From NCBI GenBank assembly GCA_963780815.1, contig CAWADG010000009.1, forward strand, positions 370,658 to 434,657: DNA of 64,000 nucleotides, written 5' to 3'. Below, one piece after another: positions 1 to 7,669 of this stretch. Position 1 is the stretch's first letter. Each line of letters begins with the position of its first letter. The notes under the pieces were generated by a model. It ran no database searches. It saw only the letters and a program-made list of their open reading frames with translations, and had not been told where the DNA came from. Made by a program: the position numbers and the translations under genes. This DNA is from VRUE01 sp963780815. Its GTDB lineage: Bacteria > Actinomycetota > Thermoleophilia > Solirubrobacterales > 70-9.

Positions 1-2
1 AC

Positions 3-125
3 GAGATCCTCAACACGCTCGAGGTCAACCTCCAGAAGTTCCTCGCGGCCGTCCAGCGCGGCCGCGACCGGCTCGCCGGCCGCGACGAAGAACCGGTCGC
101 CGAGCTCGACGAGCAGCAGGGCTGA
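3..125 (+). CDS. C-terminal 40 residues of an unidentified protein (partial)
   Basis: An open frame enters from the left edge and stops with TGA at 123-125. The visible 40 residues are charged and helical (NTLEVNLQKFLAAVQRGRDR), with an acidic tail ending DEQQG. In actinobacteria a short DivIVA-like coiled-coil gene often lies between coaD and the DUF177 gene, and this fragment would fit that position, but that is inference from context only. It converges on the inverted yceD homologue. Confidence 0.5.
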   Translation, partial: EILNTLEVNLQKFLAAVQRGRDRLAGRDEEPVAELDEQQG

Positions 126-207
126 TCAAGCGCCGCCTCCTCTGCTCTCGCGGGGGGCGCGCTCATCACGACCGGCTCTCGCGCCCCCGCTTCCGCGTCC
201 GGGGCGG

Positions 208-729
208 CTACTCCAACTTCAGCTCGTTGAGCTTGTCCCAGCGCGGGTCGGACCCGCTGTCGTGCTCGTGGTCGGCGGGGTCGGCGTCGTTGAGCGACTC
301 CCCGCAGACCGGGCAGAGCCCGGCGCAGTCGGGCCGGCAGAGGATCCGCGTCGGCAGCGCCAGGATCGCCGCGTCGTGGGCCCACCGCCCGACGTCGAGC
401 TCGCTGTCGACGACGTAGGGGCTGCGCAGCTCCTCGTCCTCGGTGTTGCCCTGGTCGACCTCGCGCGCGTCGACCTCGGTCTCGATCTCGGCGGGCTCGA
501 GGCAGCGCATGCAGGGCCCCTCGACCCGCAGCGGGAACCGCAGCCGGAAGGCATACCCGTTGGTCGGCCGCGAGATGTCGAGCCTGGCGCCGACCGTCGC
601 GGGGACCGAGTAGGCCTGGCCGCCGAGCTCGAGCGGGTCGAGTTCGATCGGGAGCTCGAGCCGGGTCCCCTCCCCGAAGGAGAGCGAGAGGCTCGAGAGG
701 TCGATGATCGTCGTTGGGGGTCTGGCCAC
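208..729 (-). CDS. yceD: YceD/DUF177 family protein
   Basis: A 173-residue protein starting at GTG 729, behind GGAGG seven bases upstream. YceD proteins are linked to 23S rRNA and large-subunit maturation and are normally co-transcribed with rpmF. Seen here: an N-terminal beta-rich part, the central cysteine motif CMRCLEP, and a C-terminal pair of cysteine clusters (CRPDCAGLCPVCGE) typical of the actinobacterial and plastid forms, probably zinc-binding. The oddity is its orientation: the gene is on the minus strand, separated from rpmF by a plus-strand methyltransferase, so the usual yceD-rpmF operon is broken. Product assignment is firm; the molecular role is from family knowledge. Confidence 0.85.
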   Translation of the reverse strand: MARPPTTIIDLSSLSLSFGEGTRLELPIELDPLELGGQAYSVPATVGARLDISRPTNGYAFRLRFPLRVEGPCMRCLEPAEIETEVDAREVDQGNTEDEELRSPYVVDSELDVGRWAHDAAILALPTRILCRPDCAGLCPVCGESLNDADPADHEHDSGSDPRWDKLNELKLE

Positions 730-786
730 TTGAGCTCCTCCGCCCGGCGGGGACTTACGATGGCACCTCTCAGACGAGGTTACGAA

Positions 787-1284
787 ATGGGTCAATTCGA
801 TTGGACACCGGACGAGTACCTGGAGAGGATCCGCTCCAGGGTCCCGCGCTACGACGAGCTCCAGGAGCAGGCTGTCGCCGCGATCCCGTTCTCGCCCGAC
901 CGCGTGCTCGAGCTCGGGATGGGCACCGGCGAGACCACCCGCCGGTTGATCGAAGCCCACCCCGACGCCTGGGTCGTCGGCCTCGACGCGAGCCCCGACA
1001 TGGTGTTCCGGGCCCGTCAGACCTACGACGACGTCCAGCTGGCGCGGATGGAGGATCCGCTGCCCGACGGCCCCTGGGACCTCGTGATCTCTGTCCTCTC
1101 GATCGGCGAGCTCGCCGACGAACAGCTGCAGGCGCTGTTCAGGCGGGTCAGGGACCAGTCCCGCTCGCTCGTGATCGGCGATCAGCTCGAGGGCGATGCG
1201 CTCGAGCGCGCCCTGGCCTGGTCGGAGGGCGAGCTGGCCTGGCAGGGCGACGGCCTTGCGGTGATCCGCGCCGTCTACGGCTGA
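787..1284 (+). CDS. Class I SAM-dependent methyltransferase
   Basis: A 165-residue protein with a Rossmann-type methyltransferase core. Motif I is VLELGMGTGETTRRL (about residues 40-54), followed by the acidic end of strand 2 (VVGLDASPDM) and a motif-II-like segment (GPWDLVISVLSIGEL). The chosen start is ATG 787, behind ACGAGG at 774-779; an in-frame ATG at 760 is a weaker alternative. Methylation substrate cannot be told from sequence. The gene runs divergently from yceD, 57 bases away, and 31 bases upstream of rpmF, so it may share rpmF's promoter region. The short C-terminus means it has no substrate-recognition domain that I recognise. Confidence 0.75.
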   Translation: MGQFDWTPDEYLERIRSRVPRYDELQEQAVAAIPFSPDRVLELGMGTGETTRRLIEAHPDAWVVGLDASPDMVFRARQTYDDVQLARMEDPLPDGPWDLVISVLSIGELADEQLQALFRRVRDQSRSLVIGDQLEGDALERALAWSEGELAWQGDGLAVIRAVYG

Positions 1285-1315
1285 GGGCACATCCCCGCTA
1301 CCATTTCCGCGACTC

Positions 1316-1534
1316 ATGGCTGTCCCGAAGAAGAGAACTTCGAGCGCCCGCCGCGACAAGCGGCGCGCGAACCACCGGGCGGGTGAGGCGCGCCTCAACC
1401 GTTGCCCGCGCTGCCATAGCCCGCGCCTTCCTCACCGGGTCTGTCCTACCTGCGGCACCTACAAGGGCCGTGAGGTGATCGACATGACGGTCACCCATCA
1501 GCCCGCGGCCGGCACACCCGACACCGAGGAGTAA
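1316..1534 (+). CDS. rpmF: 50S ribosomal protein L32
   Basis: A 72-residue basic protein opening MAVPKKRTSSARRDKRRANH, the L32 signature. It has two CxxC pairs (CPRCHSPRL and CPTCGTYKGREV), giving a four-cysteine zinc-binding L32. The C-terminus is extended by about ten mostly polar residues (HQPAAGTPDTEE), slightly longer than usual. It is followed after 17 bases by the first dispersed leader repeat and then plsX, the usual neighbour of rpmF in bacteria. Confidence 0.95.
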   Translation: MAVPKKRTSSARRDKRRANHRAGEARLNRCPRCHSPRLPHRVCPTCGTYKGREVIDMTVTHQPAAGTPDTEE

Positions 1535-1551
1535 ACGTCGGCGAGCGTGTC

Positions 1552-1605
1552 GTGAGCGCGGAGCGAACAAGCGTCGCAATCTGCCTCTTCGCGCAGTGAG
1601 CGAGG
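1552..1605 (+). repeat. Dispersed leader repeat, copy A (before plsX)
   Basis: The first of five related intergenic sequences; the others are at 2653, 26723, 27576 and 29761. It begins GTGAGCGCGGAGCGA and encodes a 15-residue ORF (VSAERTSVAICLFAQ, 1552-1599) whose TGA (1597-1599) overlaps the GTG start of plsX (1596-1598). A single C-to-T difference from copy E, in CAGCGAG versus CAGTGAG, creates both that stop and that start. The copy fills most of the gap between rpmF and plsX. A leader-peptide or translational-coupling role is inference. Confidence 0.7.
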
Positions 1606-2642
1606 CCCGAACCGATGTGGTGACCGTCGCCCTCGACGGCCACGGGGCCGAGCATGGCTTCGAGGTGCTTGCCGAGGGCGCCCGCAGGGCGGCCGCCGAC
1701 GGGATTCGTCTGCGCGTCTTCGGGACGGCCGAGGAGCTCGGGCTCGACGGCGTCGCCGGGGTCGAGGTCGTCCCGACCGCGGAGCGGATAACCAACGAGG
1801 ACGATCCGGTGCTGGCGGTCAGGGCGAGGCCCGGCGCATCGGTCGTGCGGGCCGCGGCCGACGTCGCCGAGGGCCGCTCGGGTGCGATGGTCAGCGCCGG
1901 CTCGACCGGCGCTGCGATGGCTGCTGCGACATTCGGCCTGCGGCGGCTGAAGGGCGTCCAGCGCCCCGCCCTCGCCGCCCGGATCCCGGTTCCCGGCAGC
2001 CCGGTCCTTTTCCTCGACGTCGGCGCCAACACCGAGGTCCGGGCCCAGCATCTCGTCCAGTTCGCCTTCCTCGGCGCCGCCTTCAGCGCCGCCGTTCTCG
2101 GCGTCGAGCGCCCCCGGGTCGGCCTGCTCTCGGTCGGCGAGGAGGCCGGGAAGGGGAGGGAGGAGGTCGTCGAGGCGCACGCGCTCCTGAGCGGGGCGGA
2201 CGGCCTCGAGTTCAGCGGCAACGTCGAGGGCGGTGACATCCCGGCCGGCGCAGTCGACGTCGCCGTCACCGACGGCTTCACAGGCAACGTCGCGCTGAAG
2301 CTGATGGAGGGGACGGCGCGGACGGTCACCGGCGCGATCCGCGACGCCGCCCGCTCGAACCCGCCGGCGGCGCTCGGCGGGCTCCTGATGCGGCCGGCAC
2401 TGGGCGGGGTCCGGCGGCGCCTGCATCCCGATGCGACCGGCGGCGCGATCCTGCTCGGCCTGCGCTCGATCGCCGTCGTCGCCCATGGGAGCGCGGGCCC
2501 CGACGGCATCGCCAACGCCGTCCGGCTCGCGGCCCGCTCGGTCGAGGTCGACGCCGTCGGGAGGACCGCCGCCCTGCTCGAGACGGGCAGCGCCGGCCGC
2601 GGCTCGCTCGCCCGGCGCTCGCCTGATCCGGCCGGTCCCTAG
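1596..2642 (+). CDS. plsX: Phosphate acyltransferase PlsX
   Basis: A 348-residue protein. PlsX converts acyl-ACP and phosphate to acyl-phosphate for PlsY, starting phospholipid synthesis at the membrane. Family motifs are SAGSTGAAMAAATFGLRRLKG (around residue 100), FLDVGANTEVRAQHLVQFA, and ERPRVGLLSVGEEAGKG. The N-terminus is divergent: the usual DAMGGDxAP is replaced by ALDGHGAEHG. GTG 1596 overlaps the stop of leader-repeat copy A, and an in-frame GTG at 1617 is a possible alternative. The next gene but one is acpP, its substrate carrier, so the functional linkage is clear. Confidence 0.9.
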   Translation: MSEARTDVVTVALDGHGAEHGFEVLAEGARRAAADGIRLRVFGTAEELGLDGVAGVEVVPTAERITNEDDPVLAVRARPGASVVRAAADVAEGRSGAMVSAGSTGAAMAAATFGLRRLKGVQRPALAARIPVPGSPVLFLDVGANTEVRAQHLVQFAFLGAAFSAAVLGVERPRVGLLSVGEEAGKGREEVVEAHALLSGADGLEFSGNVEGGDIPAGAVDVAVTDGFTGNVALKLMEGTARTVTGAIRDAARSNPPAALGGLLMRPALGGVRRRLHPDATGGAILLGLRSIAVVAHGSAGPDGIANAVRLAARSVEVDAVGRTAALLETGSAGRGSLARRSPDPAGP

Positions 2643-2652
2643 GGTTTCAGCC

Positions 2653-2723
2653 ATGAGCGCGGAGCGAGCCCAATGAGCGCAGCCTGGTCTTTCGCGCCGC
2701 GAGCGAAGCGCGAGGATTGGTAA
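2653..2723 (+). repeat. Dispersed leader repeat, copy B (before acpP)
   Basis: Starts 10 bases after the plsX stop with ATGAGCGCGGAGCGAGC. It holds two linked small ORFs: MSAERAQ (2653-2676), then MSAAWSFAPRAKREDW (2673-2723), joined by an ATGA overlap. The second stop, TAA 2721-2723, overlaps the acpP ATG at 2723. A 2-base length difference from copy E shifts the frame in the middle, yet the restart restores the same W-x-[IF]-A-x-R reading in the 3' half. The 3' part, GCGCGAGG, also supplies the acpP Shine-Dalgarno, and TCGCGC/GCGCGA could pair over it. Confidence 0.7.
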
Positions 2724-2968
2724 TGGAACGCGAGGAAGTGATGAATCTCGTCCGCGAGCACCTCGCCGAGGAGCTCGAGGTCGACCCGGGCTCGATCGCC
2801 GAGGGGTCCCGCTTCAAGGAGGACCTCGACGCCGACTCGCTCGACCTCTACGAGCTCGTGATGGAGCTCGAGGACCGCTACGGGATCACCGTCTCCGAGC
2901 AGGACGCGGCGCGGATCGAGACGGTCGGGGATGCCGTCTCCTTCGTCCTCGAGCGCGCTCCCGCTTGA
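2723..2968 (+). CDS. acpP: Acyl carrier protein
   Basis: An 81-residue acidic four-helix protein. The phosphopantetheine attachment serine lies in DLDADSLDLYELVMELEDRYG, the canonical DSL motif around residue 36. ACP carries growing acyl chains as thioesters for fatty-acid synthesis and is the donor for PlsX. The start at ATG 2723 is set by GAGG at 2712-2715, which belongs to the preceding leader repeat. The stop TGA (2966-2968) overlaps the TTG start of rnc, so the two are translationally coupled. Confidence 0.93.
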   Translation: MEREEVMNLVREHLAEELEVDPGSIAEGSRFKEDLDADSLDLYELVMELEDRYGITVSEQDAARIETVGDAVSFVLERAPA

Positions 2969-3663
2969 GCGTGGAGGCGCTCTCGGGACTGATCGCCGAG
3001 CTCCCCGAGGAGCTCCGGAGCCGGGCGCTGACCCATTCCTCGTGGACCGAGGAGCGGGTCGACTCCTACGAGCGGCTGGCATATCTCGGCGACAGCGTCC
3101 TGGCGCTGGCCGTCGCCGTCGACCTCTACGAGCGATTTCCCGAGATCGATGCCGGCGGCCTGACGAAGATCCACAACCAGGCAGTCAGCGGCGTCTCCTG
3201 CGCCGAGATCGGCCGCGAGCTCGGCGTCCCCCAGATGCTCGAAGGCGCCGAGCCCGAGCACGACGAGGCGATCCCCGCCGACATCCTCCTGGCCGGCTCG
3301 CGGCCGCTTCCCGAGGTCACCGAGGCCCTGATCGGGGCCTGTTTCGTCTCCTTCGGCTTCGACCGCGTCGCGGCCGCCGTGCGGGAGGCGTTCGAGCCCA
3401 GGGTCGAGCACGCCCTGGAGACGACGGTCGACTTCAAGTCGGAGCTGCAGGAGCTGCTCGCACAACGGCATGAGCAGGTCACCTATGAGGTCACCGCCGA
3501 ATCCGGCCCCGCCCATGCGCGCACCTTCGAGGTAGCGGCTATCGTCGGCACCGAGCGGATCGGGGCCGGGAGCGGGCGCAGCAAGAAGGCGGCCGAGCAG
3601 GTCGCGGCCGAGCGGGCGCTCGAGAAGCTGGGTGGCGAGGAGGACGCCGTCGCGTCCGATTGA
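2965..3663 (+). CDS. rnc: Ribonuclease III
   Basis: A 232-residue double-stranded-RNA endonuclease that processes rRNA and mRNA. The catalytic domain carries the signature ERLAYLGDSVLALAVA (around residue 36) and the second acidic site EVTEALIGACFVSFG. A C-terminal dsRNA-binding domain ends in GRSKKAAEQVAAERALEKL. The start is TTG 2965, overlapping the acpP stop. The acpP-rnc-smc order is common in bacteria; the fpg gene often found between rnc and smc in actinobacteria is absent here. Confidence 0.93.
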   Translation: MSVEALSGLIAELPEELRSRALTHSSWTEERVDSYERLAYLGDSVLALAVAVDLYERFPEIDAGGLTKIHNQAVSGVSCAEIGRELGVPQMLEGAEPEHDEAIPADILLAGSRPLPEVTEALIGACFVSFGFDRVAAAVREAFEPRVEHALETTVDFKSELQELLAQRHEQVTYEVTAESGPAHARTFEVAAIVGTERIGAGSGRSKKAAEQVAAERALEKLGGEEDAVASD

Positions 3664-3698
3664 GGCGAGAGCCTTAACGTTCAGGCAGAGGACCGGGC

Positions 3699-6110
3699 AT
3701 GTATCTGAGATCGATCGAGATGAAGGGGTTCAAGTCGTTCCCCGAGCGGACCAAGCTCGAGTTCTCCCCTGGCGTCAGCGTGATCGTCGGCCCCAACGGG
3801 TCCGGCAAGTCGAACATCACCGACGCCGTCCTCTGGGCGCTGGGTGAGCAGAGCCCCGGGGCGATCAGGGGCGCTTCGATGCAGGACGTGATCTCCGCCG
3901 GTGGCAAGGGCGTCGGCCAGCGCCGCGCCGCCGAGGTCGAGGTGACGATCGACAACTCCGAGGGCCGGGCCGCCTCCGAGCTCTCCGAGATCTCGATCCA
4001 GCGCCGCCTCGACCGCGCCGGCGACGGCACCTATCGGCTCAACGGGGCGCGCTGTCGCCTCGTCGATATCGTCGAGGTGCTCTCCGACACCAACCTCGGC
4101 CGCGAGATGCACTCGGTGATCAGCCAGGGACGGGTCGAGTCGATCGTCCACTCCAAGCCGCGCGAGCGGCGCCTGCTGGTCGAGGAGGCTGCCGGCCTCG
4201 GCAAGCACCGCAAGCGCCGCCGCCGCGCCGAGCTGAAGCTGCGCTCCGCCCGTGACAACCTCGACCGGGCTCTCGACCTCGAGCGTGAGGCGCGGGGCCG
4301 GCTGCGGCCGCTGAAGCGGCAGGCCCAGGCGGCCGAGCTGGGGGCGCGGATCGAACGCGAGGAGCTCGAGCTCCGGGCGCGGCTGGTCGGCGAGGAGCTC
4401 CGCTTCGGGGCCGACAGGGCCCGGGCCGCGCAAAAGGCGGCTGAGGATGCCCGGGCTGCCCGCGACGCGGTCGAAAAGCGGCTCGCCGAGGTCAGCGAGC
4501 GGCGCCGGGCCGCCGAGGAGCGCTTCGCCGCCCGCGACCGCGAGCGGACCGAGGCGTGGGGGATGCTTACCAAGCTTCGCGGCGAGCAGGAGCGAATCGC
4601 GGTCCGCGCCGCCGGTCTCGCCGACCGCGGCACCGAGCTCGAGAAGCGGCTTGAGGGCCTGCGAGCCGAGTTCGTGCCGCTGACTCTCGACATCGACGAG
4701 GGCGGTCGCGCGCCGATCGAGCGGGGCAGGAAGCTCGAGGAGGAGCTCGGCGAGATCGACGCCGGCCTCTCGAGCGCGGTCGAGGGCCTCGCGCGCGCCC
4801 GCTCCTCGAGCTCGCCCGAGGCCGAGCGCGAGGCGGCGCTGGGAGCTGTCCGCGGCGGCGCCGAGCGCGCCGCCCGCCACGCCCGCCGCGCCGAGGGTCT
4901 GCTCGGCGAGCGCCACCGAGAAGCGCTGCGGGCGAGGGTCGCGGCCGGCGAGCTGCTGCTGGCCGAGATCGCCGCGGCGGCCGAGGCCGCCGCGGCGGCC
5001 GAGGCCGGGATCAGGGCCCGGGTCGAGCGGATCGAGGGCCGGGTGGTCGGCGCCGGTGGCGACAGCGACGAGATTGCCGAAGAGATGCGCGATTGCTCGC
5101 GCCAGGAGTCGGAGCTGCAGGTCCAGATGAAGGGCGCCTCGGACCAGCTGACCGCGGCCGAGGTCGAGGCGACCCAGTTGGGAGACCGACGGGCCGAGGC
5201 GGAGAGGGAGCTGGCCGAGATCGCCGCCCGCCTCGGCGAGGATGTCGGCCCGCCCGAGCAGCCGCTGGGCGAGGAGGAGCGCCACGAGATCGACCGCCGG
5301 CTCGAGCGGCTCGAGCGCCGCCGGGCCCAGATCGGGCCGGTGAACCCCCTCGCCGAGCGCGAGTACGAGGAGGCCCGCGAGCACGTCGAGAGGCTGCAGG
5401 CCCAGCGCGAGGACACCGAGCGGGGGATGCGCGAGCTCGAAGCGCTGATCGGCGACATCGACAAAGAGATCGAGCGCGCCTTCGAGGAGACGTTCGAGGC
5501 GACCGCCGCGAACTTCGGCGAGATGGTCGAGCACCTCTTCCCCGGCGGCCGCGGCGTCCTCCGCCGGGTCAGCCTCCGCTCCGTCGCCGAGCCCTCGGCG
5601 GTCGCCGAGGGTGAGGAGGGGGAGGAGGAGCGCGAGGAGCTGGGGGTCGAGATCGAGGTGACCCCGGCCGGCAAGTCGACCCGCAAGCTGTCGCTGCTCT
5701 CGGGCGGCGAGAAGTCGCTCGTCGCGCTGGCCTTCGTCTTCGCCGTCTTCCTCGCCCGGCCCTGCCCGTTCTACATCCTCGACGAGGTCGAGGCCGCTCT
5801 CGACGACGCCAACATCGATCGCTTCCTGCAGCTGATCCGGCGATTCTCCGATCGCGCCCAGTTCGTGATCGTCACCCACCAGAAACGGACGATGGACGCC
5901 GCCGACGTCCTCTACGGGGTGACGATGGGGGGCGACGGGGTGACGAAGGTCGTCTCGCGCCGTCTCCCCCGCGAAAGCGAGGACGACGCCGCGGGCGGCG
6001 ACGGGCCGCCGCCTTTCGCTGGGATCGCCGAGGAGGCGGCGCAGGAGGGCTTCACGGCCCCTGCGGCGGCCGCCGCGGCGAAGGCGGGCAAGGCCGAAGA
6101 AGCGGCCTGA
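3699..6110 (+). CDS. smc: SMC-type chromosome-organisation ATPase, short, no recognisable hinge
   Basis: An 803-residue protein with both halves of an SMC head. Walker A GPNGSGKSN is at residues 31-39 after MYLRSIEMKGFKSF. The C-terminal signature LSLLSGGEKS lies near 664-673 and Walker B FYILDEVEAALDD near 690. Between them are Glu/Arg/Ala-rich coiled coils. Bacterial SMC is usually 1,100-1,200 residues with a globular hinge of roughly 150 residues mid-chain. I see no hinge-like glycine-rich segment, only short non-coil breaks near residues 325-345 and 445-460. A low-complexity Ala-rich tail follows the head. Position between rnc and ftsY is the normal smc locus. Confidence 0.85.
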   Translation: MYLRSIEMKGFKSFPERTKLEFSPGVSVIVGPNGSGKSNITDAVLWALGEQSPGAIRGASMQDVISAGGKGVGQRRAAEVEVTIDNSEGRAASELSEISIQRRLDRAGDGTYRLNGARCRLVDIVEVLSDTNLGREMHSVISQGRVESIVHSKPRERRLLVEEAAGLGKHRKRRRRAELKLRSARDNLDRALDLEREARGRLRPLKRQAQAAELGARIEREELELRARLVGEELRFGADRARAAQKAAEDARAARDAVEKRLAEVSERRRAAEERFAARDRERTEAWGMLTKLRGEQERIAVRAAGLADRGTELEKRLEGLRAEFVPLTLDIDEGGRAPIERGRKLEEELGEIDAGLSSAVEGLARARSSSSPEAEREAALGAVRGGAERAARHARRAEGLLGERHREALRARVAAGELLLAEIAAAAEAAAAAEAGIRARVERIEGRVVGAGGDSDEIAEEMRDCSRQESELQVQMKGASDQLTAAEVEATQLGDRRAEAERELAEIAARLGEDVGPPEQPLGEEERHEIDRRLERLERRRAQIGPVNPLAEREYEEAREHVERLQAQREDTERGMRELEALIGDIDKEIERAFEETFEATAANFGEMVEHLFPGGRGVLRRVSLRSVAEPSAVAEGEEGEEEREELGVEIEVTPAGKSTRKLSLLSGGEKSLVALAFVFAVFLARPCPFYILDEVEAALDDANIDRFLQLIRRFSDRAQFVIVTHQKRTMDAADVLYGVTMGGDGVTKVVSRRLPRESEDDAAGGDGPPPFAGIAEEAAQEGFTAPAAAAAAKAGKAEEAA

Positions 6111-6184
6111 GCGCAATCAAACGCTGATGTTTATTTCTGGGCGGCTGCGGTACCCTGACATCGGGCCATGTAGAGGAGGCAGTC

Positions 6185-7669
6185 GTGACCCAGAGCCACA
6201 TGGACAGGCTCACGTCGTTCGATACGTCGTTCCTCGCGAACGAGAGGCAGAACGGTCACATGGCGCTCGGCGCGATCATGGCCTGCGAGGGCTCGGCCCC
6301 TAGCTTCGAGGACTTCAACGCCCACATCCGCAGCCGCCTCCACCTCCTGCCCAGGTTCCGGCAGCGGGTCGTGTTCCCGCCGATGCAGCTCGGCCGCCCG
6401 TTCTGGGTCGATTACCCCGAGTTCGACATCACCGAGCATGTCCGCCACGTCACCCTGCCCGAGCCCGGTACCGACGCCCAGTTCCACGACCTGGTCGGTC
6501 GCTGCCTATCGCCGCCGCTCGACCGCCGGAAGCCGCTCTGGGAGCTGTGGCTGGTCGACGGATTCGAGGACGAGCGCTTCGCGATCGTCTACAAGACGCA
6601 CCACTCCCTCGCCGATGGGATCTCGGCGGTCGACATCGGGGTCCTTCTCTTCGACGTCGAGCCGAAATGGGAGATCGCCCGCGAAGAAATGCCCTGGGAG
6701 CCGCAGAGCCAGCCCTCGCAGCTGGGGTTGGCGGGCCGCGCTGCCACCGGGCTGCTGGCGACGATCGGCCGCGGGCTCCGCTGGCTCGCGGGCGCGATCG
6801 CGAGCCCGAAGCGCGCCCTGACGAGGGCGCGGGACGGAATCGCGGGGATCTACGAGGTCAGCTGGGCGCTGACCAAGCCCGCCCCGAAGGTTCCGCTGAA
6901 CGTCGACATCGGGCCCAACCGGTGCTTCTCCTGGACCCAGTGCAACCTCGAGCAGTTCAAGCAGATCAAGAACACCCTCGGCGGCACCGTCAACGACGTC
7001 TCGCTTGCGGTGGCGGCCGGGGCGATCCGGCGCTGGCTCCAGAGCCGCGAGATCGAGGTCGACGGGCTCGAAATGAGGGCGCTGGTGCCGGTCTCGGTCC
7101 GGTCCGAGAACGAGCATGGGGAGCTCGGCAACATGCTGACGGCGATGCGCGGGCCGCTGCCGGTCGGGATCGCCGACCCGGTCGAGCGCCTGCGAAAAGT
7201 GAACCACGCGATGGAGGAGCTGAAGGCCTCCAAGCAGGCGCTCGGCGCGGAGGCGATCTGGGCTCTCAACGACTGGTTCCGTGACTTCGCGCCACCGGTG
7301 CTGCTGCGGCCGACGGCGACGATCAATTTCTCGACCCGGCTGTTCAACCTCTTGGTCACGAACTTTCCCGGCCCGCAGATACCGTTCTACGTCCTCGGTC
7401 GGGAGCTGGTCGGCGTCTACCCGGTCGGGTTCCTCGCCCGCGGCCATGCCCTCGCGATCGCGATCTTCAGCTACAACGGCCAGATCTTCTTCGGCCTGAT
7501 CGCCGACCGCGACTCGATCGCCGACCTCGAGGCGATCTCCGCCTACGTCGACGACGCCGTCGCCGAGCTCCACGAGGCGGCCCAGATAGCCTCCCGCAGC
7601 GATGGCAACGGGCTGGGAGGAGATCATCGACCTGGGGTCGCGGGAGACCGCCAGCACCTCGGAGCCTGA
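6185..7669 (+). CDS. Wax ester synthase/diacylglycerol acyltransferase (WS/DGAT) family protein
   Basis: A 494-residue bifunctional-type acyltransferase. The active-site motif HHxxxDG appears as THHSLADGISAVD near residue 140, and the C-terminal WS/DGAT domain has TNFPGPQIPFYVLG. These enzymes transfer acyl-CoA to diacylglycerol or long-chain alcohols to form storage lipid at the membrane, and are abundant in actinobacteria. GTG 6185 is preceded by GAGGAGG at 6172-6180. The gene is inserted between smc and ftsY, which is not a typical position, and its last 68 bases overlap the start of ftsY. Substrate preference is not predictable. Confidence 0.88.
   Translation: MTQSHMDRLTSFDTSFLANERQNGHMALGAIMACEGSAPSFEDFNAHIRSRLHLLPRFRQRVVFPPMQLGRPFWVDYPEFDITEHVRHVTLPEPGTDAQFHDLVGRCLSPPLDRRKPLWELWLVDGFEDERFAIVYKTHHSLADGISAVDIGVLLFDVEPKWEIAREEMPWEPQSQPSQLGLAGRAATGLLATIGRGLRWLAGAIASPKRALTRARDGIAGIYEVSWALTKPAPKVPLNVDIGPNRCFSWTQCNLEQFKQIKNTLGGTVNDVSLAVAAGAIRRWLQSREIEVDGLEMRALVPVSVRSENEHGELGNMLTAMRGPLPVGIADPVERLRKVNHAMEELKASKQALGAEAIWALNDWFRDFAPPVLLRPTATINFSTRLFNLLVTNFPGPQIPFYVLGRELVGVYPVGFLARGHALAIAIFSYNGQIFFGLIADRDSIADLEAISAYVDDAVAELHEAAQIASRSDGNGLGGDHRPGVAGDRQHLGA

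Noticed and set aside
262..786. N-terminal extension of the methyltransferase upstream of ATG 787
   Set aside because: It lies antisense to yceD with shadow-type composition, and a good Shine-Dalgarno precedes 787.
2965..2985. A sixth leader-repeat copy at the start of rnc (TTGAGCGTGGAGGCG)
   Set aside because: Only the first ~12 bases resemble the repeat and they encode the rnc N-terminus; no downstream part of the repeat is present.
3681..6116. A very long open frame on the minus strand opposite smc
   Set aside because: It is a shadow of a GC-rich gene; the plus-strand frame has clear SMC motifs and the minus frame has repetitive Leu/Gly/Arg composition and no domain.
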